Below, piece after piece: positions 26,870 to 38,858 of a stretch of 64,000 bases of DNA; position 1 is the stretch's first letter, and every line of letters begins with the position of its first letter. The notes below the pieces were generated by a model that was not told the origin of the DNA, did not search any database, and was given only the letters and a program-made list of their open reading frames with translations. Source of the stretch: Melieria omissa (lineage: Eukaryota; Arthropoda; Insecta; Diptera; Ulidiidae). The position numbers and the translations under genes were made by a program. Location: assembly GCA_963971225.1 (NCBI GenBank), contig OZ020267.1, forward strand, positions 1,426,001 to 1,490,000, read 5' to 3'.

Positions 26870-29800
26870 CCGGCCCATATGTTTTTGCCATCTCCTGTAA
26901 ATTCGCAAAGCCGAGCAGGATCACTCATTCTTGAAATGTTTTAATGCACAACGAAATTCTTGCATTGTTTCGAGTTGTGCCTGTTGCCTTTGGTTGACAT
27001 CGACTATGTGAGTTGCACATTAATTTTTAGTGCAAACTGCGCTAAAACAAATAATTGAATTTGGAAAACGAGAGTGTGCCGTCCAAAAGCCTATAGTCAA
27101 AATTATGCTAAGCAGCGGGGCGGCAAGACACCAGCGGCGTCACTCAGCCGCACCTGAAGTTGCCCGCTGTACGCAATTTGAATAAAATTGCAATTTGAAT
27201 TTCATTTCGAGTTAAACACATGCAGACAGTTTTTTAGGTGCGCGTTTTTTGCTGCGCAGCCTCAACATGCTTCGCAAGTGTGTGCGACACGCTCCAGAAG
27301 CACACATTCGCCGAGCAGTGACAGCGGCGACCTCCGCTGACCTCGATTTGTTGCTGGGCGAAAATGCAAATTAAATAAAGTGGCGAGAAATGTGAGCGCA
27401 AAAAAGCAATGCATAATTTTGTGCGCTTGTAAGGCGGCCAGTGAATGCCGCAATAAATTCTGCTTTACACTTTTTAATATGCACCGCCACCGCCGCCGCC
27501 CTCGCTCTGCACCTCTTTGTTTTCAATTTTAAATATTTTCAAAAAGTGCGCAAAATTAAATGCAAAGTCCGCCTCCCACTGCGCGGCAACCAGAGAGCGA
27601 CATTGTAATCGATGGCCGGCAGCGCAACTGAAATGCGTCAAACCTTTTGCCGCCCCTTTGCTGTTGCGCCAACTTTCAATCAAAACTTGTCGCATATTAA
27701 TCGGCTCCATGTAAAACTGTTTTTTCCTTTCTCCAAAAAAGTTGCACGAAATAATGAAATCTGCAAAGCGGTCAGCACAGACTAAAAATATGCACAAATA
27801 TTTTTTTTCCAGATAGAAAATGTTAACAAATTAGAAATGATTCGTATTTGCGCTTTGCAAATCGTTTTGTGTCAAAAAAAAAGCTCAAAATTCAATAAAT
27901 CGAAATTGCAAAAAAGTGCTGACGAACCATTGAGTGATTGTTTATATTTCGCACAATTTTTTTTATTTTTTAAAAACAAATCTCGGACTTTAATTTACAC
28001 TGTGCAATAAAATTAAAATCACTGCAATTAAAGGATCGAGGAAAAATTAACCCTGTTATCGGCCAATATTATTTCATGGAAGATGAGATAAGGAGAAAGG
28101 AGATAATTTTGAATGCAAACCGAAATGCGATAATGCGTTCAACTGTCAGTCATCCATGTCAGTAGGACCAAGTAAGCAGTATTTTAACAAAAGAAGTGTG
28201 CTTCTTCTCTCTTTTTCCTTCAGCTTTCTGCTTTAAATTTCCTCCGTACTGTGATGCGTCAATAATTTCATTTCACATCTTTTTCCTTGCAACACTCAGA
28301 CGGGCAGCTTTTGGCATAGGTTTCTTTAAAGTTTTAAAATTTCGAAGGTTTTGTGGATTGATCTATCATAAATGGCAATAAATGGAATCATGCACTGGTT
28401 GTGTGGGTAAACAAGAGGCCAACCCTCATGCGCTGATAGCCGCGAAAACAGTGGGAATCTTAGTCGAATAACAGTGGGAATCTTAGTCGAATATGTTAGA
28501 GGACATGTTGAGGTTGAAAAAATGAAGGAAGTATGTAAAAGATGATTTTGCTTAGAGTTGGTTGGGTAATGGTATTTTGTTAAGCCCAACTCAAGTATAG
28601 ATTAAGAATTCTTCTGTCGAAGGTCAACATGACAACTGAACAATACAAATTATATAAAGATTGGAACAAAAAACATGTATATTAGACAATCTTCATAGAC
28701 ATCAAAGAAGCCATTAGTCATTTAGAAAGCTGCATTAACTGCAAAGCATGCAAACTTCAGAAAACTCCCAGCATGGCACAAACTTGCTGAGGATTCTTCC
28801 TGTGGACTTGAAGATGACAAATCAACACACTATGTAACATATGTCAGTGTTCGGCGAAGATGAGTGCTTGAATCTATAGAAGAGGATAACACAGGGATCA
28901 CTAACAACAACAAAATACTCGAAGGTTCATATAAACCTTTGACCTTTGAATATTAGCGGCCAGTGATTTGAGCTCAAATTTGTTAAAATCCATTTTTAAA
29001 GCACATTTTTTTGGTAATTTTTTTTTTGTCGTTTTACTTAGAAAAAAAATTCATAAATTAAAAGTTAAGTGAAAGTTCAGCTTTTAATTATTTCAAACTG
29101 CATAGCATAATATTTTTTTTTTTATTATTTCTTCTTGTTTCACTTCATCAAATTCCACGAGTGATTTTTTTTGACAGTGTTCAAATGCAAACTGCATTTC
29201 AAACAGTCGAATGATGTCCACTCAATTCTCACAAAAAATTGAAAAAACAACCAACTTACTAACTTTCAACTGCAAATATCACTCATCGCCCGCGTCGAGT
29301 GTCAACAAATAAAAATGCAAATGCAAATGCGAGAAAGCAGAAATGCAAACGCCAAACGCGAATTGAAAAGTTTAAAGTTTGTTCCAACAAGTGCGGAAAG
29401 TTTGGCTTCTTTCAAGTCGCCTTGATTAGTTTGTTGCATTGTGGGCGTTGAAGAGGCGTGAGTTCAAATTTTCATTGAGTCAGAACCAAACATAGAAACG
29501 GGCTTTCTTGCGGCAGTTTTGCTCCAACTATGAAACCTCTGAAAGTGAAAATATTTAGTGACTACATAAAGTCAACTAAACACCAATTAAAGTCATCGTC
29601 AGACCGTTGGTCCCTTTCGTTAGTCCTCGCACCCAACAAACATTGTTCCAACTTAAAAAAGATTATACCAAGCAGAATGAAATGCACTAACATTGTTCAA
29701 GACATATTCGCAACAACAAATATCGATCATTATCTTCCCATCGAAAACCGAAAATTACAACTATGAAAGTTCGCTCAAGACTGGCATTTTTAAACACCAA

Positions 29801-32800
29801 GCGTATGCTTCTTCTTCTCCGTCCGACAACCAGTAAAACCCAAAAATTCCAAACTTACTGTTCCGCAAATTTCCATGTCGCCAGCCCGCCGCCTTTGTAA
29901 CTCTGAGCATCCCTTTTGGTTCGTCGCCGCTTTGCATTCAGATTTGCGGCCACTTTTTACGGCACACAGTGCCAGCGACAGCTGCGCTCGAGCGCGTTCG
30001 CCGCACAAATCCCTGCAGCTGCCACTGGTGCACAGTGCACCGCTCGGAATACGAAGAGTGGCGTCTCGCTGTGCGCACCGCACTTTGAATGCTTTTTCCG
30101 ACGTCCGCTCGCCGTAAGCAAAACAATTAACTTTATCCATAAATTCCGCCACAGCCACTCGACGCGCTGACCAACCGGACCCACTGTGTCTCGCACGCCC
30201 ACGCTGAGCGTTCTTGTTCTTGTTCTGCTGCTGAGTAGTGGCCTTTGTGTGGCTGTGTCGGTGAGTGCTGCTGCAGTTGTGAGTGCATTGAGTAGTTGCC
30301 GCAGGCGAAATGCGTTCCCGAAATGAATTTATTGCCGCGACAGCAACAGAAGCAGCAGCGGCAGCAGCAGATGGCAGCAATATTGGTGCAGCAAATATTG
30401 AATATTCCTGCCACGTTGCCGCCTTTCGTTTGGCAAAAGCTCTCCGGTCGTCACTAATGGCTTGAAAGTGTGCGTCTAGTGCACAGCTCTTCTTCTTCTT
30501 ATTCGTTTATGGCGAGCACTTTTGTATTAAAATTTTTGAACAGAGCAAAAACTGCAACACTTTCGAAATATTCGACTGGAGTTCAAGTTCATTTTTTCAC
30601 TCACCTTTACAGCGCTGGAAAATTTTATTTTTCTAAACCATCATTATTTTTTGTTTTAACACTTTTGAGAGCAAAATTTTCCACACAGTTTTATTTAATC
30701 TTCAATATTTTTCCAGTTCACAATGTTTGTCCGCAAGACGTGTGCGCCTCGATTGCTTTGAAAATTAATGACACATGAGTTCGCGCACTCGGCCGCCCAA
30801 ACCTTGGCTCCACTTGGCCAAAGTCAAATTTCAAGCGTCATTGCCACCAAACAATAACCGAAAACTTCGGCCTCAACTTGCTTGCAAATCTTCTTAATGC
30901 AAATCGCTGAAGAGAAAAGCCGCCAGTCACCGTTGTTGGCTGCGCATAATCAAAGTTTCTCAACTGGTGCGGCTGACTTGCAGTTGACTGCGTGAGCGGT
31001 TAACCCGTTCGCCGCAAACGCCTCGTCGACACAGGCAATGCTACGTTTTTATTCTGCTCCCTGCGAGCTGTGCTAATGATGTGTGAAATTATTCGGTTAG
31101 TTTATGAAAATTCCTGAACCGCACACACACATACGAACTCACATCGATGAATATTTTGTCTCGCCACTTGTCTGCCTATCTATCGAGCTCTCTCTTTGCG
31201 CCGCTGTGAACTGTGATAAATTTGCAGTGACATGTCAATTACGCTGTGCTTCATTGAATGCAATTCCGTTCGAGTTGGTTCGAATTCACCGGAACTGCGG
31301 CGCGAGCCCTGCCGAGTGCCGAGTGACAGGCGGACGGCCGCTTGAAAGTATTGAAAGGGTTCAAGATGATAAATGGGCCGCATAATGCAATGCGATGAAC
31401 TGGCACCGACATCGACGGAACACTGAAGAGCTGCCAGCACTCGGTGGCGTATGAGCAACATCCACATTTCAGCCTGAATATGCATGCAGCCACTGTGTGT
31501 GTGTGTGTGTGTGTGTGGGTGTGCCGGAGTGTCGGCGATAAGCAGCTTATTTATGTTTACTGCCGCGATTAGTTGCCTCTCAATGTGTTAATAAGTGTCG
31601 CTGATGGCAATTTAACATAATTTATAGCGAAAACATTTGAGTGGCATCCAGCCACAAGCGAAGCGTGCAGCGTGAGCTGCTCAACTACGAAACTTGATTG
31701 ATCAAATTTATGAATTTATGACTCGCTGTGCTTGTCTGCTGTGTATTTGTTACTATTGATTACATTGAAACTTGATTCGGCCTCTGGTTGATAAGTCAAC
31801 GATAATTGCTTCTCACGGTCCACTGAAGTTAAGCTTCGGTTCGGCGAAATCAATAATTACAACAAAATTGCAGCATCAGAAAATGGAGAAATTGTTGAAG
31901 ATTATCGCATTGAAAATCAAACTCGAGTAATTTTAGTAATTTATCGGCTCAGTTCAAATATTTTAGGTAAATTAAAATCAACAGACAATGCAATTGAATG
32001 AAGATAATTGAGTTGTAGAACAAAAATAAATATCTTAAATAATTTAATCCATCTTTTCATTGTATAAAATAATAATTTTTATTGGAAAAATTTAATATTT
32101 TGTTTGTTATGGTGTTTTAAATTTTCTAAATATGCATAACACAAATATTTGTAGACAAATTCGAGCAACTGCAGTGAATCAATTTGTCTCGTCTACAACA
32201 AATGTGTGAATACAAACTGTGCTCACTTATCTCGACCGAGCTGTGCATATGACTGCGAATTCATTAACTGTCGCACGCAACGCCGACAACAGCGACAACA
32301 CGAGCGGAATAAGCAGATCACAGTTGTTGTTGGCGATAACAATTAACACCGGCGCGTCGCGCCGTCCGCGCGTTTTGTCGCAGAATTGTCTAACCGCAAA
32401 CCGCCGCTCCGTTTGCTTTATCAGCGCTGCCGAAGCAGTAAAAACGCATAGCGCGCACTTATGCCGCTCGCCGCCCAACAAAAGTGCGCCTCCGCTCGTC
32501 GCTTCACTTTGCGTGACGACATAATCGGCGCACTGTCAGCTTGTTTACCACGTGCCGGGAATTTGTTATACTGCTATTGTTTTTGTTGTTGTGGTTTTCT
32601 TTCATACCTTCTCAGTTTTCTATGTTGATGTTTCTTATTATTTATTTTATTTATTTTTTGCCAAACAAAAGCCAATAAATCAACATTTGTCAATATGGGG
32701 AATTGACATTGGAAACAAAAAACCAAGTTTAAGACTGAAGCAAGTCAGTTCAAGTGCGTTGACAACGCGAGGCGGTAGTGCGCCGCGTAACAGTTCGAGT

Positions 32801-32849
32801 TGCGCTCGCGGAAAAATGTGCGCGCGCAGTGACGCCGCGACGACCGGTG
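26870..32849. other. Spacer and presumed 5' flank of the GalNAc-transferase gene
   Basis: No coding exon was recognised upstream of 32850. A 24-bp tandem duplication (AACAGTGGGAATCTTAGTCG... twice) lies at about 28446-28493. A (GT)12 run is at 31494-31517. The overlapping ORFs at 29790-30414 on both strands are GC-rich shadows without motifs. The last few hundred bases should include the promoter and 5' untranslated leader of the downstream gene. A CACGTG E-box lies near 32549, but no TATA box or initiator could be assigned with confidence. Confidence 0.5.
31494..31517. repeat. (GT)n microsatellite
   Basis: An uninterrupted dinucleotide run of about 24 bp in non-coding DNA upstream of the GalNAc-transferase gene. 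Confidence 0.9.
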
Positions 32850-35800
32850 ATGACAGCGACCTTGCGACAATACCGACGCCTGTTGCTGCTGCTGCTACCC
32901 ACGCTGCTCGTCTGCTGCGCCTGCGTCTGCTGCCTGCTGCAGTTCGTCGAGCTGCCCCTCTCGGACCTGGCGCAGTTCGCCGCCTACGACAGCACCCAAG
33001 TCAGTATGCGGCTCCGTTAATCTTCCCACTTCTCACCTGTGCGCTGCTTGCAGATTCCATCGGTACGCGCCGAACGAGTAAAAGTCGACGATGTCATTGC
33101 GGCGCGAGAATTCATTGCAGCCGGCGCACCGTCCACGCCGCATCGGAGGCCCCTTCACCACTACAACAAAGCGCGCAGCGATAAGATTGGCGCTTTTCGC
33201 GCGCTGCCCGACACACGTGACGCCATGTAAATTCACACCGATCACATTACTCACTCAACATTGTTGTTCTTGTTGTTGGCGGTGCGCTATTAGGTTTTAT
33301 CTCTGCACCCTACGCCGCTGCGAGCGATTGAATCATTTTGATGAAGCGCCCAAACCAATACGAGCGAAAGAAAGAATTGAATTTTGTTTGTCTTTTCAAT
33401 CAATATTTCCACTCTGACTTGTATCCAACTCTTCCTTTTTTCCGTTTCGTTCTTAAATTCATTTTTCTTTTCGTTTCTCTGCTCGCCCGTCGGTGCCACT
33501 TAAGTGGTCCTACAATATGACAAAACTTTTATAGAGTCCCACCAAGTCGACCGCCACCGATCACTGCACCTCATCCACTACTATTTGTATTTGTATTTTT
33601 GTTTTTTTTGAGCGTGAGAAAACTTCAGCTCGCCGCTTATCTCTCCAACAGCTGTTCGACGCGCTCGTATCATATTCCGCCGCGACGCAACCGCGTCTCG
33701 GTGATCATCAGCTTCCACAACGAGGCCCGTTCCACGCTGCTGCGCTCCATCATGTCCGTCTATCGGCGCACGCCGCGTCGCTACCTGCACGAGCTCATCC
33801 TGATCGACGACTGCAGCGACGACGGTGTGTATGTGCCGCCAACAACCGCGAACGGTCTAATAACTCGTCCTCTCCTCGAACAGCCGCCCTGCTGCCCGCG
33901 CTGCTCCAACTCAGCTTTGCCCCGTTTGCAGCAACACCCGCGCACGAGGCTAACAACAGCGGCGTCGCAATCAGAACGCTGCGCAACTGGCAGCGGGCCG
34001 GCGTGATTGCGTCACGCAACCGCGGCGCGCGCCTGGCCACCGGCGATTATCTGCTCTTCCTGGACAGCCACTGCGAGGTCAATGTCGGCTGGCTGGAGCC
34101 GCTGCTGGAGCGCGTCGCCGCCAGCAAGCGCGGTGCGGGCGCCGTCAGCCCGGTGCTGGACAGCGTCGATGCCGCGTCGCTCGAGTACGCGGCCAGTTCC
34201 GCGCAGTTGGCGGGCGGCTTCGACTGGAATTTGCACTTTCATTGGGTGCCGCGGCAGAACACAGCGACGCGCGGACTCCACGGCGCGGACGCCTTCAAGT
34301 AAATTCATGTTCCCTCCTTTTCACTTTGCTGCGTGTGGTGTGCTTCGTTGTTGTTGTTGTTGTGTCCGCTGTACTGTTGATTGTTATCGCTTCAATAAGA
34401 TTCAAAGCCATTTGGGCAGAGTTTATGGGCTTTAAATTTTGAGGGCTGTCCAAGCTTGAGCGAAAACGAGTCAACGAGATTTTCGTTCAAGGTCATCGAA
34501 CTAAAAACTGGCAAAAACTTCGATCTGCTCGTCCCGGCGTCACATCACAAGGGGTCAGCACCGTCGTTGTCCGTTTGCTTTGTGAATTTCATTTCCATTT
34601 GTGAACCAGCACCGAGCTCCGAACGACCCGAACTCGGTCAGTTAATTCACTTAGCACATTTTTTGCCAACTCGCCTCGCTTTCCAAGCCGGCAACCCGAC
34701 GCTGCTCAAGCCACATTTCGCTTCCCTTCCACCTATGGTTACAGTGTCTTGCCATTGTTATTGTTGTTGTTTTATTGTAGTTATGGTTGTCTGTGGTGTG
34801 TTTTGCTGTGTTGTTAAAATGTTTGTCCGCTTTTCATTTATTTATTTATTTATTTAAACGACGTTGTACCCTTCCATCCTCGCACCGCTCGTTGCTCATC
34901 GTTTACTCATTTTTCTATTTCGCAGAACTCCCACATTCGCTGGCGGAATTTTTATGATTTCACGGAATTGGTTTTTCAAATTGAATGCTTTCAACTCGCT
35001 GCTGCAGGTTGGTTGCCACAGCGCCGTCGACTTTGACCGAAGCAAAGTGTTGGCTGGCGGCATAGGTTTACATAGATTTAAAGTTGAACATTTCTTGGGC
35101 GAAAATTGCGCACATTACTCAACGAAAGCCAAGAAGTTGGACAATAAGTAAATTGAAAAATAGTAGCTTTCTATTTTGGAAAATATTGGAATATATTGGA
35201 AAATAGTAGCTTTTCTATTTTCCAATTTTTCTTATTTTCAATTTAGTTTATTTTTAATTTAACTAAAAATTTTCTATATCCATTCAAATTCATTTCATCT
35301 CTCTAAATATTACAATTTGTTGCAATTTTTTAATATTTGTTTTATTGTTTTGCCTCTTAACCTCAAAACTCAATTTAAGTGTTTGGCTTATTTTCACACA
35401 AAAAGTCGCTCACTTTTACTCGTTTAAACATTGCCACATCTGCTTGTCCTCTGCCTTTGAGTGCTGCTGCACTCAACTCACACCCGCCAACCACATTCAT
35501 CCGCAACTGCACAACACTATCCGCCCCCATTAGAACAAAAACAATGCAATACAAAAATTCAGAGCAACAGCGCCGGAAATTCCTGTGGCGAACATAACCG
35601 CAAAACAACTCAACAAACATTCCGCACACAACCACACACACCGCAAACATAAATATTCAGCTCGAACAATTGCGCCTCACTATTTCCCACCCCCACCGCA
35701 CCGCCCACTTTCCATTTACACTGACTTTTTGATGTACGCTCAGGTTTGGGGCGGCGAAGCCATCGAGTTCTCCATTAAGTTGTGGCTCTGCGGCGGACAG

Positions 35801-36651
35801 ATCGAAATTGTGCCGTGCAGCCGTGTGGGTCACATCTTCCGCAAGCGGCACTCGTTCAGCTTCCCCGACGGCGACGACGGCCAGGCAACGTATCTGAGGT
35901 AAGCACTTCCCACATGTGTTGGTGTCATTCTCACCATTTCTACACATTGACTCGTCAGAAATTCCAAAATCATTGCCGAGTCCTGGCTGGACGCGTACAA
36001 GTACTTCTTCTACGCCTCCAAGCCGGCTGCCAAGCAGATTCCCGTCAACGTCTCGCACACGGCACTCAACCGACTCAAGACGGACCTGCGCTGCCGCCCG
36101 TTCTCCTGGTTCATGCAGAATGTGTTCACGCAGCTCAGGTGAGTGCGGTGCTGTTGTTGGCCCAAAACAAAATCGCCAATCGCCGCGTGTTCCCTTTCGC
36201 CAGACCGCCCAATGATGACTTTGTAGCGTTTGGCACTTTGAGCTCGGCCGAGCGTTGCCTGCAGGTCGACAGCGCGGCCGACAACTCTGCTGCCGCATCG
36301 GCGCCACTGGTGATGGCCAGCTGCTACGCGCCCAACATTGCCCACTGGTTTCTGCACCGCCAAACGCTGCAGCTGCGCTCCAGTTCCGATGCCTGTCTCA
36401 GCGTGCAGCAGCTGGCGAACCGCTCGTCGGCTGCCGTGGCCGCACATTTGCGCGTCGTGCTGCAGCCCTGCCGCCCAACCGGACCGGAGCAGAGCGGCCA
36501 GCGCTGGCTGCGTCGCGGCGCACAGCTGGTGCACCAGCACACGCAGCTCTGCCTCGACAATCCGCTGCGCGACATGGTGACAGTCAGCCACTGCCGCGGC
36601 GTTGCACCGTCGCAATTCTTTCGCTTCTCAATGGAGCTGCAGCGATTGTGA
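32850..36651 (+). CDS. Polypeptide N-acetylgalactosaminyltransferase, eight exons
   Basis: It transfers GalNAc from UDP-GalNAc to Ser/Thr of secretory proteins, starting mucin-type O-glycans in the Golgi. Exons: 32850-32999, 33054-33226, 33652-33824, 33884-34298, 34926-35007, 35744-35898, 35959-36138, 36204-36651. All junctions are GT-AG and phases agree, giving about 591 residues, normal for the family. The start is the first ATG, just before a short basic tail and a Leu/Cys-rich membrane anchor (residues 11-33), the type II layout. Residues 123-165 ([15 protein letters not shown] to IDDCSDD) form the nucleotide-binding start of the GT2 fold. DSH at 225-227 is the metal-binding DxH motif, TPTFAGGIF is at 305-313, WGGEAIE at 333-339, and PCSRVGH supplies the third metal ligand. 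Residues from about 443 form a ricin-type lectin domain with CLQV and QRW motifs. Odd: the loop before WGGE is NAFNSLLQV, lacking the usual Asp/Gly/Met, and the Asn of WGGEN is Ala. The best match from memory is Drosophila CG10000. The exons are sure; substrate is unknown. Confidence 0.93.
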
Positions 36652-36868
36652 TCCACTCGAAGCGGACAACTAGAAATGAATTATTTTTTACAAAAATTTT
36701 TATTTTTTCAATTAAGAATTAAGTGGCTAAAACAATAATAATAATAGATTATTGTGCACAATTTTTTGTTTATTTCTTTTAATGATTTTTAATTATTTCA
36801 AGGTTTTAATTTAAAAAAAATTTGAAACTATTATAAGATTTCTGACTGAACTGCATTACTTTTAATCC

Positions 36869-36874
36869 AATAAA
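36869..36874 (+). terminator. Candidate polyadenylation signal
   Basis: AATAAA lies 218 bases after the stop codon of the GalNAc-transferase, in AT-rich sequence with a T-rich stretch following. It is the first canonical hexamer downstream and the probable 3' end of that transcript. The cleavage site itself cannot be read from sequence. Confidence 0.5.
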
Positions 36875-37467
36875 TATAATTTTGTTTTACTTGTGAGGGT
36901 TCACAACACACATGTTTTTTATATGTAAAGCTTTTCTATAAGTCGGCCACAAAATTGAAACTTTGGCTTCACGATTTCTGTCCTTTTTCTATCCCCCTTT
37001 GCTATCAAACCCAACTAAACTAAAAAAAAATTTGTTGATAGACAAGGACAAACAACTTGGAACTATTAAAAATATTCGGAAAAACGTTCAACCTCCCGTA
37101 AGACTATCCCAACTCATTGGTAAAATGCTTCGAAAGATGTTCTATGACAATTTTCATTCTACTAAATATTTCCAAAGAAAATAAACATACAGGATGCGCA
37201 TGTTATACAAGGAAAAATTTTGTATGGCGGGTCAAACATTGGAACCCGCGCTCTGCTCGTACAGATCACGTATGTGGTGAGGGCGTTGCTTTACAAGCGA
37301 GAACGTAGTTTTATGTGTTGCGCTCACTTCAGCGAGTCTGCGTTAGCACACTGCTGCGGCGTGGGATGATTGGAACATGAAGACGATGTGTTCTCGTTGT
37401 TGCGCTGGTGAAAAGCTCAAATTGTAAAACAACTTATATTTTCTGGCTGGCTTTCGTTCTTCTTCTA
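36875..37467. other. AT-rich spacer
   Basis: No gene or delimitable repeat was seen. Short ORFs at 36963-37308 have no motif. Confidence 0.5.
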
Positions 37468-37469
37468 TA

Positions 37470-38063
37470 GGTTGTTTTTTTTAGAGGTTTGTTTTTCGAA
37501 TAGAGATAAAACTGGCATTTTGTGGTCAAATCTGGCAACTCTAATGTCATTTATGTTCAGTTTGGTTTGCCATTTCATGAAAACCACAGGTTGACAGGTT
37601 GAAAGAACAACGCTTGCAAATCGCGCAAATTTATTTCGAAAATAATGGTTCAGTTCGCGAAGTTTACCGCAAGCTCCGTCCATTTTATGGTCGACATCGT
37701 CCATCAGAGCAATTAATTCGGTTAACCATGGGTCTTTTTCGCACTACGTTTACTCTATGTGATAATACGCATCCGCAGAGACGTCGAACAGTGCGCACCG
37801 AAGAAACAATTGCCGCTGTAGAGCAAAATGTTGAAGAGGAATGAATCGATTCGCCACCGTGCACAGCAATTGGAGCTGGTTGAAAATTGGACCTGTAGAA
37901 TTGGCTTTATTCGAGCCAGCCGCGGCGGCCACATGCCCGAAATCATATTTAAACATTAATGGCATAAAATTATCCTTCCAATAAATCCAAATTGATGGAA
38001 ATTAAAACGATTTTCTTGTGTTTTATTTCAATTCGAAGTTCTATACCTCTAAAAAAAACACCC
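37470..38063 (+). mobile_element. Internally deleted Tc1/mariner-type transposon
   Basis: Terminal inverted repeats of about 18 bp (GGTTGTTTTTTTTAGAGG on the left; GGGTGTTTTTTTTAGAGG on the - strand from 38063) are flanked by TA on each side (37468-37469 and 38064-38065). TA duplication is the rule for Tc1/mariner elements. The 594-bp body keeps only both ends of a transposase gene, described separately. The middle, including the catalytic core, is gone, so this copy is non-autonomous and MITE-like. It lies about 0.8 kb downstream of the GalNAc-transferase stop codon. Confidence 0.85.
37599..37940 (+). pseudogene. Transposase relic, N- and C-terminal ends only
   Basis: The frame opening near 37599 reads KEQRLQIAQIYFENNGSVRE then VYRKLRPFYGRHRPSEQ. 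This is the helix-turn-helix DNA-binding start (DUF4817-like) of a group of Tc1/mariner transposases. It stops at 37842-37844 where a one-base shift breaks the frame; matching sequence (SIRHRAQQLEL) continues in the next frame. About 200 codons with the DDE/D catalytic core are missing. From about 37878 a frame reads CRIGFIRASRGGHMPEIIFK, the typical end of the same proteins. It is dead as an enzyme, though the DNA-binding segment alone spans 81 residues. The family assignment rests on recalled similarity. Confidence 0.7.
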
Positions 38064-38065
38064 TA

Positions 38066-38670
38066 AGCCTGCACGGCGTCGCCCCTATACTCACTGCCGA
38101 CTTAAGTGCGCGCGAAATCATAGAAAAGAAAATAAAATATGGTTGGAATGGCGACTTATATGAACGCTACAAGCAAAAAAAATACATAATAATAAGTAAT
38201 CAACAAAGACAATTAAAAATGGAAATGTAAAGAAAGAAAGACGTTTTTATTAGCCCGTAATAATTTTTAAAGTCCCGTTGTTTGGAAATTTGTTTCAATT
38301 TTTTTTTTAATATTTTTTAATTCTTGGCGTAAAAGAACTAAAATAAGAAAATCAAGAATTAAAAATTTACTGTCCCATTACTCGTCACTAAACCATTCTA
38401 AAGTAAAATTCTTGAATAAGTCGGATTAATGTACATATATGCCTCAATACCGATTTTTTTTGGGTTCCGACTAAAAGGTTGTGAAACAAAACCAATCAGC
38501 AACACAAAAAATACAAGAACAAATATCATTGCGCTGTTTTGAATCACGTTCGCTGAAACGATGATCGTTGCGCTGGCAAACTGATGTCCCTTTGCTGGCG
38601 ACAAATAAATGCAGAAATTCGCAGAAAAAATGATTGAGCAACTAAAGCAGCCACCAACAAGTCACTTTAC
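38066..38670. other. AT-rich spacer
   Basis: No gene was recognised. Short open frames at 38018-38230 and 38398-38604 lack motifs. Confidence 0.5.
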
Positions 38671-38858
38671 ACACATGGGCGTACCCAGGAACAAATTTAG
38701 TGGGGAGGAAGGGGAATTCAAACTACATTTGAAAATTCATATTATAGATTTTAAATAGAATAGAATACAGAATTATATATATTTATAGAACATAGAATTT
38801 CGTATTTCAGGGGGCGGAAATACCGATCCATTCTCTCTACGCTGATACGCTCATGTGT
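38671..38858. mobile_element. Possible small MITE with GGGCGTACCC-type ends
   Basis: The left end reads ACACATGGGCGTACCCAG and the right end, on the - strand, ACACATGAGCGTATCAGC: 14 of the 18 positions match. The interior of about 150 bp is AT-rich with two G-rich strings (GTGGGGAGGAAGGGG and CAGGGGGCGG) near opposite ends. No clear target duplication could be fixed, as the flanks are CA-rich and ambiguous. No coding sequence. The superfamily is not assigned. Confidence 0.35.

Noticed and set aside
28446..28493. Two 24-bp direct repeats taken as a possible CRISPR-like or regulatory array
   Set aside because: Only two immediately adjacent copies without spacers; a simple tandem duplication in animal DNA.
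29790..30380. 196-residue - strand ORF upstream of the GalNAc-transferase
   Set aside because: Overlaps other ORFs of similar length on both strands in GC-rich DNA; Ala/Ser/Gln-rich start reflects CAG repeats; no recognisable family.
34864..35151. ORF extending past GalNAc-transferase exon 5
   Set aside because: Only the first part (from 34926) is coding; the donor at 35008 and the in-phase acceptor at 35743 restore the conserved WGGE motif, and the read-through residues have no family similarity.
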